A DNA stretch of 64,000 nt from an uncultured Christensenellaceae bacterium (GTDB lineage Bacteria; Bacillota; Clostridia; Christensenellales; Borkfalkiaceae). The stretch spans positions 1-64,000 of the forward strand of contig CAJULB010000004.1 of the NCBI GenBank assembly GCA_910587005.1. Direction: 5' to 3'. Shown piece by piece: positions 36,615 to 46,163 of this stretch (within the stretch, counting starts at the first letter, position 1; each line of letters opens with the position of its first letter). The notes beneath the pieces are model-generated. The model did not search any database. It worked only from the letters and a program-made list of their open reading frames with translations, and was not told the DNA's origin. The position numbers were made by a program, and so were the translations under genes.

Positions 36615-39600
36615 TTAACTTACCTGTTTGAACAACTTGCCCGTTATAACCGTATCGGACATTCCCGCAACGCTTATAGTTACGGTCACTTCGCCGCCGA
36701 GGTATTTTCCCGTACCCGTACCAACGGTAGAATTTTTAACGGTTTTTTCAAAGCTTCCGTCCGCGTTAACGCTTTCGGCATTCTTCCAGTTAATATCCTT
36801 AGTAAGCTCCTCTCCATCTTTGGAAACGTAATAAACTATCGTTGCGCCGACGTTCACACCGCCCGCCGCAGCTATTTCCGCGCTTTTACCGCTGAACGGT
36901 GAACTGATTTGCCCCTTAACATACCAGTTGTGCAAGAACGAACCGCTGTGGGTTGCTTTTTCAATACAGCCGTTTAAAACGTTATTGTACCATACCGCCC
37001 AAAGCGTAACTTCTATGCTTTCGCCTGAAATTTCGCTGTTTGCAAGGTAGTTTTTAAGCGCTTCCGCGTCCGCGATATAAGCAAAGCTACCGCCGTTTTC
37101 TATAAACCAGCCGAAGAATTTCGCGTTCTCAGCTTCGGTTACGGGCGACCGTAAACTATCGTTAACGCCGTATTGAACGCTTCCTTTAAGATTGTAAATA
37201 CCGTCCGCGTCCGCCGCGCAGCCGCTTAAAGCAACGTCGCTCGAATATGTAATATCTATCCTCTTGCCTTCCCAGTTAGCGTACAGCGTTACCGTTCTGT
37301 CGGCAACAAAGCTTTCAACCGCTTCACCGCTGTAAAAATCGTAGTATCCTTTGAATATAAAGGTATTCAGATTTTCCTGCGCGGTAAGTCTTACTTCTTC
37401 GCTGTCGTTATATTTGAATGTTTTGTAATAAATATAGCCGAAATCTTCATCGAAATAGTAATCGGTAAAGCCGTTTATTCCGCCTTCGACAAGCTGTGAG
37501 CTGATTATAGAAACCGTAACCGCGCCGTATTTTGCGCGCATTGCGATAACCGCGCCGTTTTCGTCCGTTTCGGAAGTTTCCGTATAACTGTAATCCCACG
37601 CGCCTATCAGCTTATCGTCGCCGTTGGGCACCGCGGGCATAACCGCGTTAAAGTCGGGTCTGTCAAGCATCGTATAAACGCTTTTGCCGTATAAAACCTT
37701 TTGCCTTTCGCCGAATTCCTCAAATTCGGTATTGCTTATATCCGTAGCGTACTCGAATTTCAGCGTGCCGTATTTTAAGTTGGAGCCGTTGTATTCCACA
37801 TAATTTTTGCCGGAAGTATCGCGGCAAAGCTTGTTCCAGTTTACCGTATTTGAAATATCTTCAAATTTTGTTCCGCCTAAAACGTTCGTCCAGCTGCGGC
37901 CGTTAACGCCGTACTGCGCTTTGCTGTCAAGCTTTACAACATTGCCCGATAAATCCGTTCCGTCCGTCCATACGTTCTGCGGGTTGGCGTAGTTAAGGTT
38001 TGCTTTAAGCGTTAAAAGACTGAACAGCTTGCTGTTTACCGAAAGCCCTTTGATTTTGTAAGTTCCGTCCGCGTTGCGGTCGGCGGTTAAATCAACGCTT
38101 ATGTCGTTGGAGAACACGTCCATACCCGCAAGTCCGTTAATCGACTTTTTATTTACGGTGATATTCCATACCGCGGAATTGCCGTTATCGGTAAAGGAGT
38201 AATTTGCAAGGAACGTATCGAGATAATCGCCGTAATCTTTAAACGCAAGCCCGCTTCCGCCGTTGCTGTCGCCGTTCATCATATTCATAATATCGTCGGA
38301 AAGACTTAAAATGAATTTCAGCTGGTTCATCATATCCGCGCCGAAGTCGGCAAGCGTCATAACGCGCGTTATGTAGGTATTTCCGCCGTCGGTCGTCTTG
38401 CGCATATAAATCATATCGTCTTTTACGGTCAAGTCAACCGTTGCGGACTGCTCTATAAGCGTAAACACAACAACGCTTACCTTGTTATAGCTTAACGTAA
38501 CGTTGAACTCTACGGTGTTGTCCTCGTTTATGGTTACGTAGAAGTTGTTGATATTGATTGTAGCGCCGACGTTTTTACCGAACATAACCACGCCCAGCTC
38601 AACCTTACCGTCAATGTAATAGTTGCCGTTAAGCGCGTATTTTTTGGCAATATCGGTTGCCGTTATAACGCCGTTTTCGCCCGAGCCGTTATTTTCCGTT
38701 TCAACCGCATCGTCCGTCACTTCGTGCGTTGCGGAATTTACGAAAGCCGCCAACAGCATAGAAATATCGGTGAAGTTGTGATAATTTGCCAAAGCTTCGG
38801 GCTTTGTAACCTCATATTTAACCGAAGCCGACAAGTCAAGCTTGCTTGCGTAATTTTCGCCGTAATAAATATTGTTTAGGCTAAGTCCGGTTATGTAAGA
38901 TTTTGTAACCGTCTGACTTGCGTTACCGTCAACAGCCTCGTCCCCCTCAATGGGAGCAACGCCGTATGTAAAGTAATTTTTGGTGATATTGAAGCTTATA
39001 TCTTCAAACCCTCCGCCGTATATCGCAGATGAGTTAAGCACTATCGTAAGCGCACGTTCAGCGCCGTTTCTGTCAAAATTAACCCTCTTGACGTAGTTTC
39101 CGCATGCAGCATTTGAAACCGTTGCGGATACGCCTTCCGCGCCGTTTAAGCTGTACTCGGCAGAGCTTGCTTCACCGCCGAATACCGACTTAATCAAAAG
39201 GTTGAGCAGCTCGCTTAAATTAGAGGCTTCAATCTTCTGTCCGCGTAAAATCTGTTCTATAATGCTGTCGCCTATGGACTGGAACTGGCTTGAAAGCCCG
39301 CCCAGATAATTTTCAACCAAAAGCTCGTCTATAACGACCGCAACCTGCTGAATAGCCTTGTTAATATCCGCCGCTTTATCGCCCTCTATTTTTATATCGG
39401 CGATATTCAGCATTGCCCCGCCCATAGCGGCTACGGTAAGCAAATCTTCCATAGGCAGATAAACCTTTAAGGGATTGCCGTTGCCGTTGGATATTGAAAG
39501 GTAAATATCCAGCATACCGTCCGCAACATACTTACCGCCGGTAACAAAGCCCGATTTTTCGGGAGTTGCATCCAGAACGAAAGCGTCTACAAGCAGATTG

Positions 39601-42600
39601 TTTTTGTTTGCTTTTTTGTCCGCAATTTCAAGATTTAAATGAAGGTACGCCGTGGAATCAACCCAGAAGTTCAAGCTCTCGCGTAAGCCCGTCTGTTCGT
39701 TGACTTTGCCAGTATCTATATGTACGGGGAAGCCGTTGTCGCCCTGACTGTACTCCACAAGCACGCCTACCGTCATTTTTTCGGCGCCGTTTTCCGTAAT
39801 ATTTACTTCCGCGTCAAGCGTAAATTCCTTTTCTGCGACAAGCTCGAACGCGGCGACAATGTAATCAAGCGCGTCCGCAAGGTCTTGCGCAGTCATAAGC
39901 TCGCCCGCGCTTATCGGACATTCGGGCGCATATGCGCCGAGTTTAAACCCGGTTAAAGCAACCGTTGCGGATGCGTTGCCCAGAACAACCGAAGCCCCGC
40001 CGTTCACCGCTCCGTCTTCAAGGCCTAAATTTACTGAAAGATTTCCGCCCAGATTCAGCGCAAACCCGCCGCCGACAGGCTTGATTTCTATTGCGGTAAG
40101 CAAGCCTTTTATATCTATTTTGCCGTTTTTATCAACGGGCACGCCCAGCCTTGTAAGTATAGCCGCAACATTTGCGTCCTCGCCCTCGCCGAGCTCGATA
40201 CCAAGAATTTTGAATATTTCCGCAAAAATATCCGCAGAAGACGAGCCGACGCCGATATTATTTATAAGGTTTTCAAGATTTTCCTTAGTCAGCGCGTCCG
40301 TGCTTGAAGGCGCAACCGTTTCCAAAACGGCGCACAGTCTGTTATATGCGTCGGTAAGCGCGTTTCTAAGCAAAGCCAAATCGTCGGCGGTATTAACGCG
40401 CACGCCTACATAATTGCCTTTATCGCTTTCCGTTCCCTCGTCGCTGCCGTAAACCAAAGTAACGGTATCGTCTATGTAAGAAGCGTATAAATCAAAGTAC
40501 TTTCCGCCCGCAATTATTCTTGCGTCAAGCTCGAACCCGAACCCGCCTTTAAGTTTAAGCGCAAGGCTGTTAACCGCCAGCACCGCGGATTTTCCGTTAA
40601 CGTTTATTAAAATATTGCCCGAAAGCGCAAAACCGTCGTTTACAACGTCAACGTACGCCGATTTGTCCGTAAGAACAGGCGCTTTACTGTTGCCGAGCGC
40701 AATATTTGCGGTTATATTCTTGCCGAAAAGCGAGGTTTCAACTTTGGCGGAAATCTGCTCGCCGAGGTCAAGCCCAAAGCTTAAAGGCACCGTTTCACCG
40801 CCTATATTTAGCGACAAACCCGAAGAAACCTTGTTTTCGCCACCGCCGAGGTTGCTTAAAACCTGCGTTAAAATATCTTTAATGTTTATATCTTTAACAA
40901 GCGAACCTAAATCCGCCCCGCCCGCATTTGCCGTAAGCGCGGAAACGGGCAGTTTGATTTTCGATGCGCCTATATCAACGTAAATAACGTCGTCTTTACC
41001 CGCGCCGTTTATTTCCTTTTCGTAATAAACCTTAACCGCGCCGTTACTTAAAGATATGCGCACCGCGCCGATTTCACCGTTGGTAAGTTCGAGGTTCAGC
41101 ACTCCGTCAAACTTAATTCCGTCAACCGTCAGCGCAATATCCGCGCTCAATACGCCGTTAAGTATATCCGTGTACTGCGACTTATCGCCGATTTCCGGCA
41201 CGCTTTCGGAAGCGAGGTTTACGTTCAGCTTTAACGGTTTGCCGAATATTTCGCTGTTTATATCTACCGCAATACCGCTGTTCAGGTCAACCGCAACGGC
41301 AAGGTTTAAAATCTGTTGCAGCTGCTGTTGCAAATCAATCTTCATTCCGGTGGAAATTACTCCGCCGTGCATATAAAAGTTGCTTATAGCGTCGGTTATG
41401 ACCGAATTAATATCAAGCCCGCCGAGAATTCCGCCCAAATCTGCATTGCCGCCGTTTGAGGGAATATCCGACAAATTAAGCTTGTATTTTACATTGTTTC
41501 CGTGCGAGATATACAGCGCGTTGTCCGCCGCCGCATAGCCGATATTAAGCTTGCCGAATTTGGCGCGCACTTCGCCCAGACCGCCGTCGGCAAAGCCTAT
41601 AAATGCGGTGCCGTTCAGCTTAATATCGCCCAGCCCGAGCCCGACGCCCAAGGTAATACCGTCGGAAAGGTCGGTATAAGCCGACTTCTCCGCCGCCGTA
41701 AGATTTGCCGGAATATCCTCCTCCGTGCCGAACGTCATTCGCGCCGCCACGTCGTTTTTACCAAGCTTTAAATTTGCTGTAACTTCGTTAAGGCTTGCAA
41801 CTCCCTTTTTAATATTGAATGAGAATTTAATAGGAGCTTTAAGCCCGAATATTTCAATTTCGCTTTCCAGCGTCGCTGTTTTGCCTTTTTTGCCAACCTC
41901 GAATTTACCGCCGAAAAGCTGTTCCAAAAGCGCGTTTGCATCAAACGCAAACCCGCCCTCTGCGGAAGCTTCCTCAGACAAAGCCGAAGCTCCGCGCGCG
42001 GAAGTAAACGCGTCAAGACTGATTTTATATTTGTTAGCGCCTATGCCTATATACAGCGTTTTTACACCGTTTTCATCAAGCATATAAAGCTTTATGCCGC
42101 CGAAGCTTGCACCGTTCAGCGCAACGCGCAAATCGCTGAAATTTCCGTCCGACATTCCGAGGTATACAGCGCCGTTTACAGGTTTTCCGTCAACGTTCAG
42201 TTCAAGGTTTAACGTTGCGCCTTGCGTTAAAACGTCGCCGAACGCCGAAGCAAGACAGCTTGCCGCCGTAATTTCACCGCCCGACGAAGTGGGGTCCCAT
42301 TTTGTGTACGACTGGTTGAAATAGTCGGGATAGTATGTGTTTACGGCATTTTCTTCATTATAATCGAACACCGTAGTTGACGAAGACGTACAGGGCGCGC
42401 TTATCGAGCCCATTTTTGCCGAATATCCGTCGTTTATGGTAAATTCTTTGACAACCCAGTCCTCGGTGAAGGTATATTCAACCGTAGTAAAATCAAAAGT
42501 GGGCCACGCGAAAAGTCCGCCCGTGACGTACATCTGCTGTTTGTAGTAGTGCACTGCGGAATCTATACCCGACTGGTGAACGCGCAAATCAAGCGTCATC

Positions 42601-43454
42601 GTGTAAAGACGCTTGCCGTTTTCGTCAACTCCCTTTTCCTCAACGGTAGTATCGTTGAAATTCTTGACCGTCAGCTCGTTAAGTATGTAAACGGAAAAAT
42701 CGTTCGCGGGCAGTCCGCGGTAAATTCTGAAATCGGCAATAGTCAGTCCCATGGGCTTATCGGCGGGCCAGTCGATATTGTCCATGCTGTCGTAAATGTA
42801 GTTTTTGTTCTTTTCGCGCCAGCTTACGTCGGTATCCGTCACGCAGAACTGCCTTGCTATGCTTGACGCGCCCTGAGGCATATCGGCGGAAATCACTTTA
42901 CCGTCATACGCCTTTTTGTGGGTATAAACCTTCTGCTCCATAACGGTCTTTACGGTCGATTCCATATACGAAGACCAGCTTGACTGATTTTGCAGAACAT
43001 AGTTCATATACGCAACGTTTTCGATTAACGTATGGTCGGTGGGAAGCGAACCGTCGTCGGGCATATAATATTCGTTGCCCGCCGCGCTTTTGATACCGTT
43101 CGGCTCGGCTGCGCTCTTTGCCGCGCAGACCGTGCTGTTGCCGAGTTCTTCAACGTAAATAAAGTCTGGCTTGAAGAAAAAGCCCATACCGAAATACGCC
43201 GCAACCGCAACAAGACCCGCGGAAACGGTTGCAACCGTCTGTCTTATGCGGCGGACGTGAACAAAGCCGAGCGGCTTGCATTTGTATACGCGCCTCTCGC
43301 CCCTTAAATTTTTAAGCTTATCGTGAAGCCCCGCACGGCGGTTAACCGACTTGTCGCGCTTTTTTTCGGCGCGGAAACCCGCGGTTTTTACAACGCGCAG
43401 ATTTTTCTCGATTTGCAGTCCGTGCTTGGGCTGTTTAATTTTCTTTTCTCTCAT
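36615..43454 (-). CDS. Giant membrane-anchored extracytoplasmic protein with internal repeats
   Basis: 2279 residues, function not recognised. Residues 1-71 are strongly basic and predicted cytoplasmic; one hydrophobic helix spans about 72-94; the remainder is predicted outside. At least four diverged repeats of about 170-180 residues start near 415, 598, 768 and 941. They share the pattern of a short hydrophobic strand, V(D/N)GKxxxG, IGxVRxxL, YVDIGxxKxKL, and FGKxxxxNxxL, and look beta-rich with few charged faces. Near 2040-2060 the segment VTLYANWEGKRIDITY and its surroundings resemble a Listeria-Bacteroides (InlB B) repeat. GAGGT lies about 14 bases before the ATG, rather far. It has its own strong promoter. 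A wall-associated or lipid/polymer-binding role is conceivable, but nothing decides it. Confidence 0.85.
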   Translation of the reverse strand: MREKKIKQPKHGLQIEKNLRVVKTAGFRAEKKRDKSVNRRAGLHDKLKNLRGERRVYKCKPLGFVHVRRIRQTVATVSAGLVAVAAYFGMGFFFKPDFIYVEELGNSTVCAAKSAAEPNGIKSAAGNEYYMPDDGSLPTDHTLIENVAYMNYVLQNQSSWSSYMESTVKTVMEQKVYTHKKAYDGKVISADMPQGASSIARQFCVTDTDVSWREKNKNYIYDSMDNIDWPADKPMGLTIADFRIYRGLPANDFSVYILNELTVKNFNDTTVEEKGVDENGKRLYTMTLDLRVHQSGIDSAVHYYKQQMYVTGGLFAWPTFDFTTVEYTFTEDWVVKEFTINDGYSAKMGSISAPCTSSSTTVFDYNEENAVNTYYPDYFNQSYTKWDPTSSGGEITAASCLASAFGDVLTQGATLNLELNVDGKPVNGAVYLGMSDGNFSDLRVALNGASFGGIKLYMLDENGVKTLYIGIGANKYKISLDAFTSARGASALSEEASAEGGFAFDANALLEQLFGGKFEVGKKGKTATLESEIEIFGLKAPIKFSFNIKKGVASLNEVTANLKLGKNDVAARMTFGTEEDIPANLTAAEKSAYTDLSDGITLGVGLGLGDIKLNGTAFIGFADGGLGEVRAKFGKLNIGYAAADNALYISHGNNVKYKLNLSDIPSNGGNADLGGILGGLDINSVITDAISNFYMHGGVISTGMKIDLQQQLQQILNLAVAVDLNSGIAVDINSEIFGKPLKLNVNLASESVPEIGDKSQYTDILNGVLSADIALTVDGIKFDGVLNLELTNGEIGAVRISLSNGAVKVYYEKEINGAGKDDVIYVDIGASKIKLPVSALTANAGGADLGSLVKDINIKDILTQVLSNLGGGENKVSSGLSLNIGGETVPLSFGLDLGEQISAKVETSLFGKNITANIALGNSKAPVLTDKSAYVDVVNDGFALSGNILINVNGKSAVLAVNSLALKLKGGFGFELDARIIAGGKYFDLYASYIDDTVTLVYGSDEGTESDKGNYVGVRVNTADDLALLRNALTDAYNRLCAVLETVAPSSTDALTKENLENLINNIGVGSSSADIFAEIFKILGIELGEGEDANVAAILTRLGVPVDKNGKIDIKGLLTAIEIKPVGGGFALNLGGNLSVNLGLEDGAVNGGASVVLGNASATVALTGFKLGAYAPECPISAGELMTAQDLADALDYIVAAFELVAEKEFTLDAEVNITENGAEKMTVGVLVEYSQGDNGFPVHIDTGKVNEQTGLRESLNFWVDSTAYLHLNLEIADKKANKNNLLVDAFVLDATPEKSGFVTGGKYVADGMLDIYLSISNGNGNPLKVYLPMEDLLTVAAMGGAMLNIADIKIEGDKAADINKAIQQVAVVIDELLVENYLGGLSSQFQSIGDSIIEQILRGQKIEASNLSELLNLLIKSVFGGEASSAEYSLNGAEGVSATVSNAACGNYVKRVNFDRNGAERALTIVLNSSAIYGGGFEDISFNITKNYFTYGVAPIEGDEAVDGNASQTVTKSYITGLSLNNIYYGENYASKLDLSASVKYEVTKPEALANYHNFTDISMLLAAFVNSATHEVTDDAVETENNGSGENGVITATDIAKKYALNGNYYIDGKVELGVVMFGKNVGATININNFYVTINEDNTVEFNVTLSYNKVSVVVFTLIEQSATVDLTVKDDMIYMRKTTDGGNTYITRVMTLADFGADMMNQLKFILSLSDDIMNMMNGDSNGGSGLAFKDYGDYLDTFLANYSFTDNGNSAVWNITVNKKSINGLAGMDVFSNDISVDLTADRNADGTYKIKGLSVNSKLFSLLTLKANLNYANPQNVWTDGTDLSGNVVKLDSKAQYGVNGRSWTNVLGGTKFEDISNTVNWNKLCRDTSGKNYVEYNGSNLKYGTLKFEYATDISNTEFEEFGERQKVLYGKSVYTMLDRPDFNAVMPAVPNGDDKLIGAWDYSYTETSETDENGAVIAMRAKYGAVTVSIISSQLVEGGINGFTDYYFDEDFGYIYYKTFKYNDSEEVRLTAQENLNTFIFKGYYDFYSGEAVESFVADRTVTLYANWEGKRIDITYSSDVALSGCAADADGIYNLKGSVQYGVNDSLRSPVTEAENAKFFGWFIENGGSFAYIADAEALKNYLANSEISGESIEVTLWAVWYNNVLNGCIEKATHSGSFLHNWYVKGQISSPFSGKSAEIAAAGGVNVGATIVYYVSKDGEELTKDINWKNAESVNADGSFEKTVKNSTVGTGTGKYLGGEVTVTISVAGMSDTVITGKLFKQVS

Positions 43455-43531
43455 AATTTTTTAAATTTACCTCAACGGAAAGCGTAACAAAAACCCTTTC
43501 TTTCCGCATTATATATAAGTTAACAAATATG

Positions 43532-43560
43532 AGTATATAGTCTTTATGACAAAATGTCAA
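43532..43560 (-). promoter_or_regulatory. Promoter of the second giant gene
   Basis: On the minus strand TTGACA (43555-43560), 17-bp spacer, TATACT (43532-43537), giving a leader of about 70 bases. The rest of the 43455-43792 gap is AT-rich with no gene. Confidence 0.8.
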
Positions 43561-43757
43561 CTTTGTAATAAAAATATATGATAAAAATTTGGAATAAATT
43601 TTAATTTTTTTTAAAAAATAACCCCGCTGTTTGTCCTTTTTTGTAAATTTTTTTAAATTCTTCTAAAATCCGACAAAATATTGTCATAGTTTTACGTGAC
43701 AAGTGTCATACAGTGTAATACGGTTTAAATGTAATAAAATTTCCGTTCGGCAACGGC

Positions 43758-43786
43758 TTGACAAGGCGGGTTACATAATTTAAAAT
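43758..43786 (+). promoter_or_regulatory. Promoter of yggS, predicting a leaderless transcript
   Basis: TTGACA (43758-43763), 17-bp spacer, TAAAAT (43781-43786). The expected start of transcription, about 7 bases after the -10, falls on the ATG at 43793; no ribosome binding site lies between. Confidence 0.75.
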
Positions 43787-43792
43787 TTAATT

Positions 43793-44464
43793 ATGATTAA
43801 AGAAAACGTAAAAAATCTGCTTGCGGAAATCCCCGAAAAAAATCCGTTCGGGGAAAAAGTTACGCTTGTCGCGGCGGTGAAATTGCAAACCGCGCAGGCA
43901 ATTAACGAGGCCGTTGAAGCGGGCATAACCGACATAGGCGACAACCACGTTCAGGAATTCCGCGACAAATTTTCATTTATCTCAGGAAACCCCAAAAGAC
44001 ATTTTATCGGGCATTTACAGACAAACAAAATAAAGTATCTTTTGGGGAAGGTTGACCTCTACCACTCCGTTGACAGAATGAACCTTGCCGAAGAGCTTTC
44101 CAAAAAGAGCGCGGCGGCAAATTTGACTTCGAATATTTTAATTCAGATAAACGTCGGCAACGAGGAGTCAAAGGGCGGCTTTGCGCTTGAAGAAGCCGAG
44201 CAGACTTATAAAAAAATAAAGGCTTTGCCCGCATTGAACGTGCAAGGACTTATGGCGATGCTTCCGTTCAGCGACGATACGGCTTTGCTTGAAAGTCTTG
44301 CAAAAAAAATGCGCGAAACGTACGATTTGCTCCGCGCGCAGGACAGCAATATTAAATATCTGTCTATGGGAATGAGCGGCGACTGGCAAATCTGCGTTAA
44401 CGCCGGCAGTAATATGCTGCGCCTTGGCACCTCCATTTTCGGCGCAAGAAACTACAACAAATAG
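43793..44464 (+). CDS. yggS: YggS-family pyridoxal phosphate homeostasis protein
   Basis: 223 residues, a single alanine-racemase-like TIM barrel. LVAAVK places the PLP-binding lysine at position 30, and HFIGHLQTNKIKYLL plus YHSVDR are family signatures, as is SMGMSGDW with IRLG-type RLGTSIFG at the end. The protein binds PLP without known catalysis and keeps free PLP and amino acid pools balanced. In many Firmicutes it lies near cell-division genes; here it stands alone between its promoter and a strong terminator. The lack of a ribosome binding site matches a leaderless message. Confidence 0.95.
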   Translation: MIKENVKNLLAEIPEKNPFGEKVTLVAAVKLQTAQAINEAVEAGITDIGDNHVQEFRDKFSFISGNPKRHFIGHLQTNKIKYLLGKVDLYHSVDRMNLAEELSKKSAAANLTSNILIQINVGNEESKGGFALEEAEQTYKKIKALPALNVQGLMAMLPFSDDTALLESLAKKMRETYDLLRAQDSNIKYLSMGMSGDWQICVNAGSNMLRLGTSIFGARNYNK

Positions 44465-44488
44465 TGTTATAATATTGTTCAGAAAAAA

Positions 44489-44531
44489 CGCGCCCCGCGC
44501 GGACTTTTTGTCCGCGCGGGGCGCGTATTTT
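44489..44531. terminator. Terminator after yggS
   Basis: 16-bp GC-rich stem (44489-44504 with 44510-44525), loop TTTTT, followed by TATTTT. It also overlaps the end of the convergent XRE gene. Confidence 0.85.
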
Positions 44532-44739
44532 AAATATCTTCAAAAAATTCATTCGGCGATATTCCGTAAACTTTGCATACCGTCAAAATCTGCCCGTAAT
44601 GCAGTTCTGCCATACCTTTCTCGCATAAACTATATTGCTGTTGCGACATAGCAAGCATATCTGCAATCTTTTTTTGCGAATAACCTTTAATCGTGCGTTC
44701 CTCTTTTAGCATTTTACCTATTTGCATAGCAATTGTCAT
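44530..44739 (-). CDS. Small XRE-family helix-turn-helix regulator
   Basis: 69 residues covering a single Cro/C1-type HTH: MLKEERTIKGYSQKKIADML then SQQQYSLCEKGMAELHYGQI, ending PNEFFEDI. It is a DNA-binding regulator with no sensor domain. An alternative start at the internal Met5 is possible. No ribosome binding site precedes either start, and the predicted transcription start coincides with the first ATG. Targets unknown; it is not adjacent to a toxin gene. Confidence 0.88.
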   Translation of the reverse strand: MTIAMQIGKMLKEERTIKGYSQKKIADMLAMSQQQYSLCEKGMAELHYGQILTVCKVYGISPNEFFEDI

Positions 44740-44745
44740 ATAAAT

Positions 44746-44754
44746 TTTATATCA
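44746..44754 (-). promoter_or_regulatory. Extended -10 element of the XRE gene
   Basis: On the minus strand TGATATAAA (TG, one base, TATAAA). No good -35 is seen. The transcription start would fall at about 44739, the first base of the gene. Confidence 0.5.
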
Positions 44755-44834
44755 AATTGCGATTAAAAATTATCTGATTAGCGGAAAATCCGCCAAACAA
44801 AAATATTTGAAAGATATTCTAACAATTTATTTAC

Positions 44835-44947
44835 TGTCATTTTGAGTATTACTTTACGCGTCATTTCGAGCGTAGTCGAGAAATCCCCACGAGTAAGCGA
44901 AAAGACTTTGGGATTTCTCCGCTCCGCCACGCTTCGGTCGAAATGAC
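44835..44947. repeat. Dispersed intergenic repeat, inverted pair
   Basis: GTCATTTCGAGCGTAGTCGA... at 44860-44888 is mirrored by an inverted copy at 44910-44947 ending CGAAATGAC; a partial copy starts at 44835. It resembles the repeats at 18606-19219. It fills the gap between the XRE gene and the ribosomal protein operon; no gene is evident in 44740-45044. Confidence 0.6.
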
Positions 44948-44960
44948 AATATTTTAAACA

Positions 44961-44996
44961 AAAAGTCCCGTCTGAAAATTTTCAGACGGGACTTTT
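44961..44996. terminator. Terminator of the rpsF-ssb-rpsR operon
   Basis: 16-bp perfect stem (44961-44976 with 44981-44996), 4-base loop, with A-runs and T-runs on both sides, 49 bases after rpsR. Confidence 0.88.
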
Positions 44997-45044
44997 CCGC
45001 ACACCTCATTATTATTCCTGATGAGGAGTAATAATCAAAATAAA

Positions 45045-45308
45045 TTAGTCTGCTTTGAAGGGAAGCAGAGCCGCAATTCTTGCACGCTTGATTGCTTTGG
45101 AAAGCTCTCTCTGGTGCTTTGCGCAGGTTCCGCTCATTCTGCGGGGCAGAATTTTTCCGCCTTCGGTTATAAATCTTTTCAGACGGTTAACGTCCTTATA
45201 GTCTATAACCTCTACTTTTTCCTGACAGAAAACGCAAACCTTTTTGCGGGGAACTCTTTTATAAACTTTTTTTACGGGGGCAGCAGCCGCCACTTTATTT
45301 TCTTCCAT
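45045..45308 (-). CDS. rpsR: 30S ribosomal protein bS18
   Basis: 87 residues. The C+ zinc-binding form: Cys25, Cys28 (KVCVFC), Cys62 and His65 (GTCAKH). DYKDVNRLKRFITEGGKILP is the conserved core that packs against bS6 and 16S rRNA. The N-terminus has a short Ala/Pro extension. Last gene of a standard rpsF-ssb-rpsR operon, 20 bases after ssb, with a clear AAGGAG before the ATG. Confidence 0.98.
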   Translation of the reverse strand: MEENKVAAAAPVKKVYKRVPRKKVCVFCQEKVEVIDYKDVNRLKRFITEGGKILPRRMSGTCAKHQRELSKAIKRARIAALLPFKAD

Positions 45309-45328
45309 AATTAATCTCCTTGAATTTC

Positions 45329-45757
45329 TCAGAAGGGAATATCGCTGTCGTCGTCAAACGGCTGTAACTGCGGTTTTGCGCCGCGGGAAGAACCGCCGCC
45401 AGTCTGCGCGGGAGCATCGTAACCGAAATCGTCGCCGCCCTGACGGGGAGTCAAAAATTCAACGTCCTGCGCAACGATGTCTACGCCAGTACGTTTTACA
45501 CCCTGACTGTCCTCGTAGTTTCTGAGCTCGATAGAACCGCTTACGCATACTTTGGTGCCTTTTTTGGTGAAGCGCGCAACCGTTTCACCGAGTCCGCGCC
45601 ATGCAACGCAGTTGAAAAAGTCGGTCTTTTTTTCACCGTCCGCGCCCGTGTAGTTGCGGTTAACCGCAATGGCGAAACGGCAGATTTTCACCCCGCCCGA
45701 AGTTTCGGTAAGCTCGGGGTCGCGCGTTAAATTCCCTATTAAAATAACTTTGTTCAT
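45329..45757 (-). CDS. ssb: Single-stranded DNA-binding protein
   Basis: 142 residues: an OB-fold (about 1-105, MNKVILIGNLTRDPEL to EFLTPR), a Gly/Gln-rich flexible linker and the canonical acidic tip FDDDSDIPF, which recruits replication and repair partners. It coats single-stranded DNA during replication. Sits between rpsF and rpsR as in most Firmicutes. Confidence 0.98.
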   Translation of the reverse strand: MNKVILIGNLTRDPELTETSGGVKICRFAIAVNRNYTGADGEKKTDFFNCVAWRGLGETVARFTKKGTKVCVSGSIELRNYEDSQGVKRTGVDIVAQDVEFLTPRQGGDDFGYDAPAQTGGGSSRGAKPQLQPFDDDSDIPF

Positions 45758-45775
45758 CTTATTTTTCCTGTGTTT

Positions 45776-46069
45776 TTATGCTTTTACGGTAATCATTCTT
45801 CTCAGCACGTCGGTCGTAAGGCCTGCAATTCTGTCAAGCTCTTTCAGCACCGCGCCGTCTGCTTCGAAAGTGAGAAGTACGTAGTCGCCTTCCGTCTTGT
45901 AGTTGATGGGGTAAGCAAGCTTTTTAACGCCCCACTTGTCAACGGAAACAACACTGCCGCCTTTGGACGTAATAACGTCTTCAAGCTTTTTCCCGAACGC
46001 TTCCTTTGCTTCATCAGCAACGGCCGTATCGAGAACGTAAATCATTTCGTAAGTTTTCATTGTTTTCAC
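45776..46069 (-). CDS. rpsF: 30S ribosomal protein bS6
   Basis: 97 residues: YEMIYVLDTAV, WGVKKLAYPINYKTEGDYVLL and the ferredoxin-like fold of bS6. First gene of the operon with a very strong GGGAGGTG ribosome binding site. Binds bS18 in the small subunit platform. Confidence 0.98.
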   Translation of the reverse strand: MKTMKTYEMIYVLDTAVADEAKEAFGKKLEDVITSKGGSVVSVDKWGVKKLAYPINYKTEGDYVLLTFEADGAVLKELDRIAGLTTDVLRRMITVKA

Positions 46070-46134
46070 CTCCCGGACTTAATCGGCGTACCTTTGCGGT
46101 ACGCAAGGCTTTGCAGAAATATTCTGCTTATAAA

Positions 46135-46163
46135 ATAATACATTAATTTAATTAGCTTGTCAA
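46135..46163 (-). promoter_or_regulatory. Promoter of rpsF-ssb-rpsR
   Basis: On the minus strand TTGACA (46158-46163), 17-bp spacer, TATTAT (46135-46140). The -35 overlaps the stop codon of the upstream nucleotidyltransferase gene. Confidence 0.82.
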
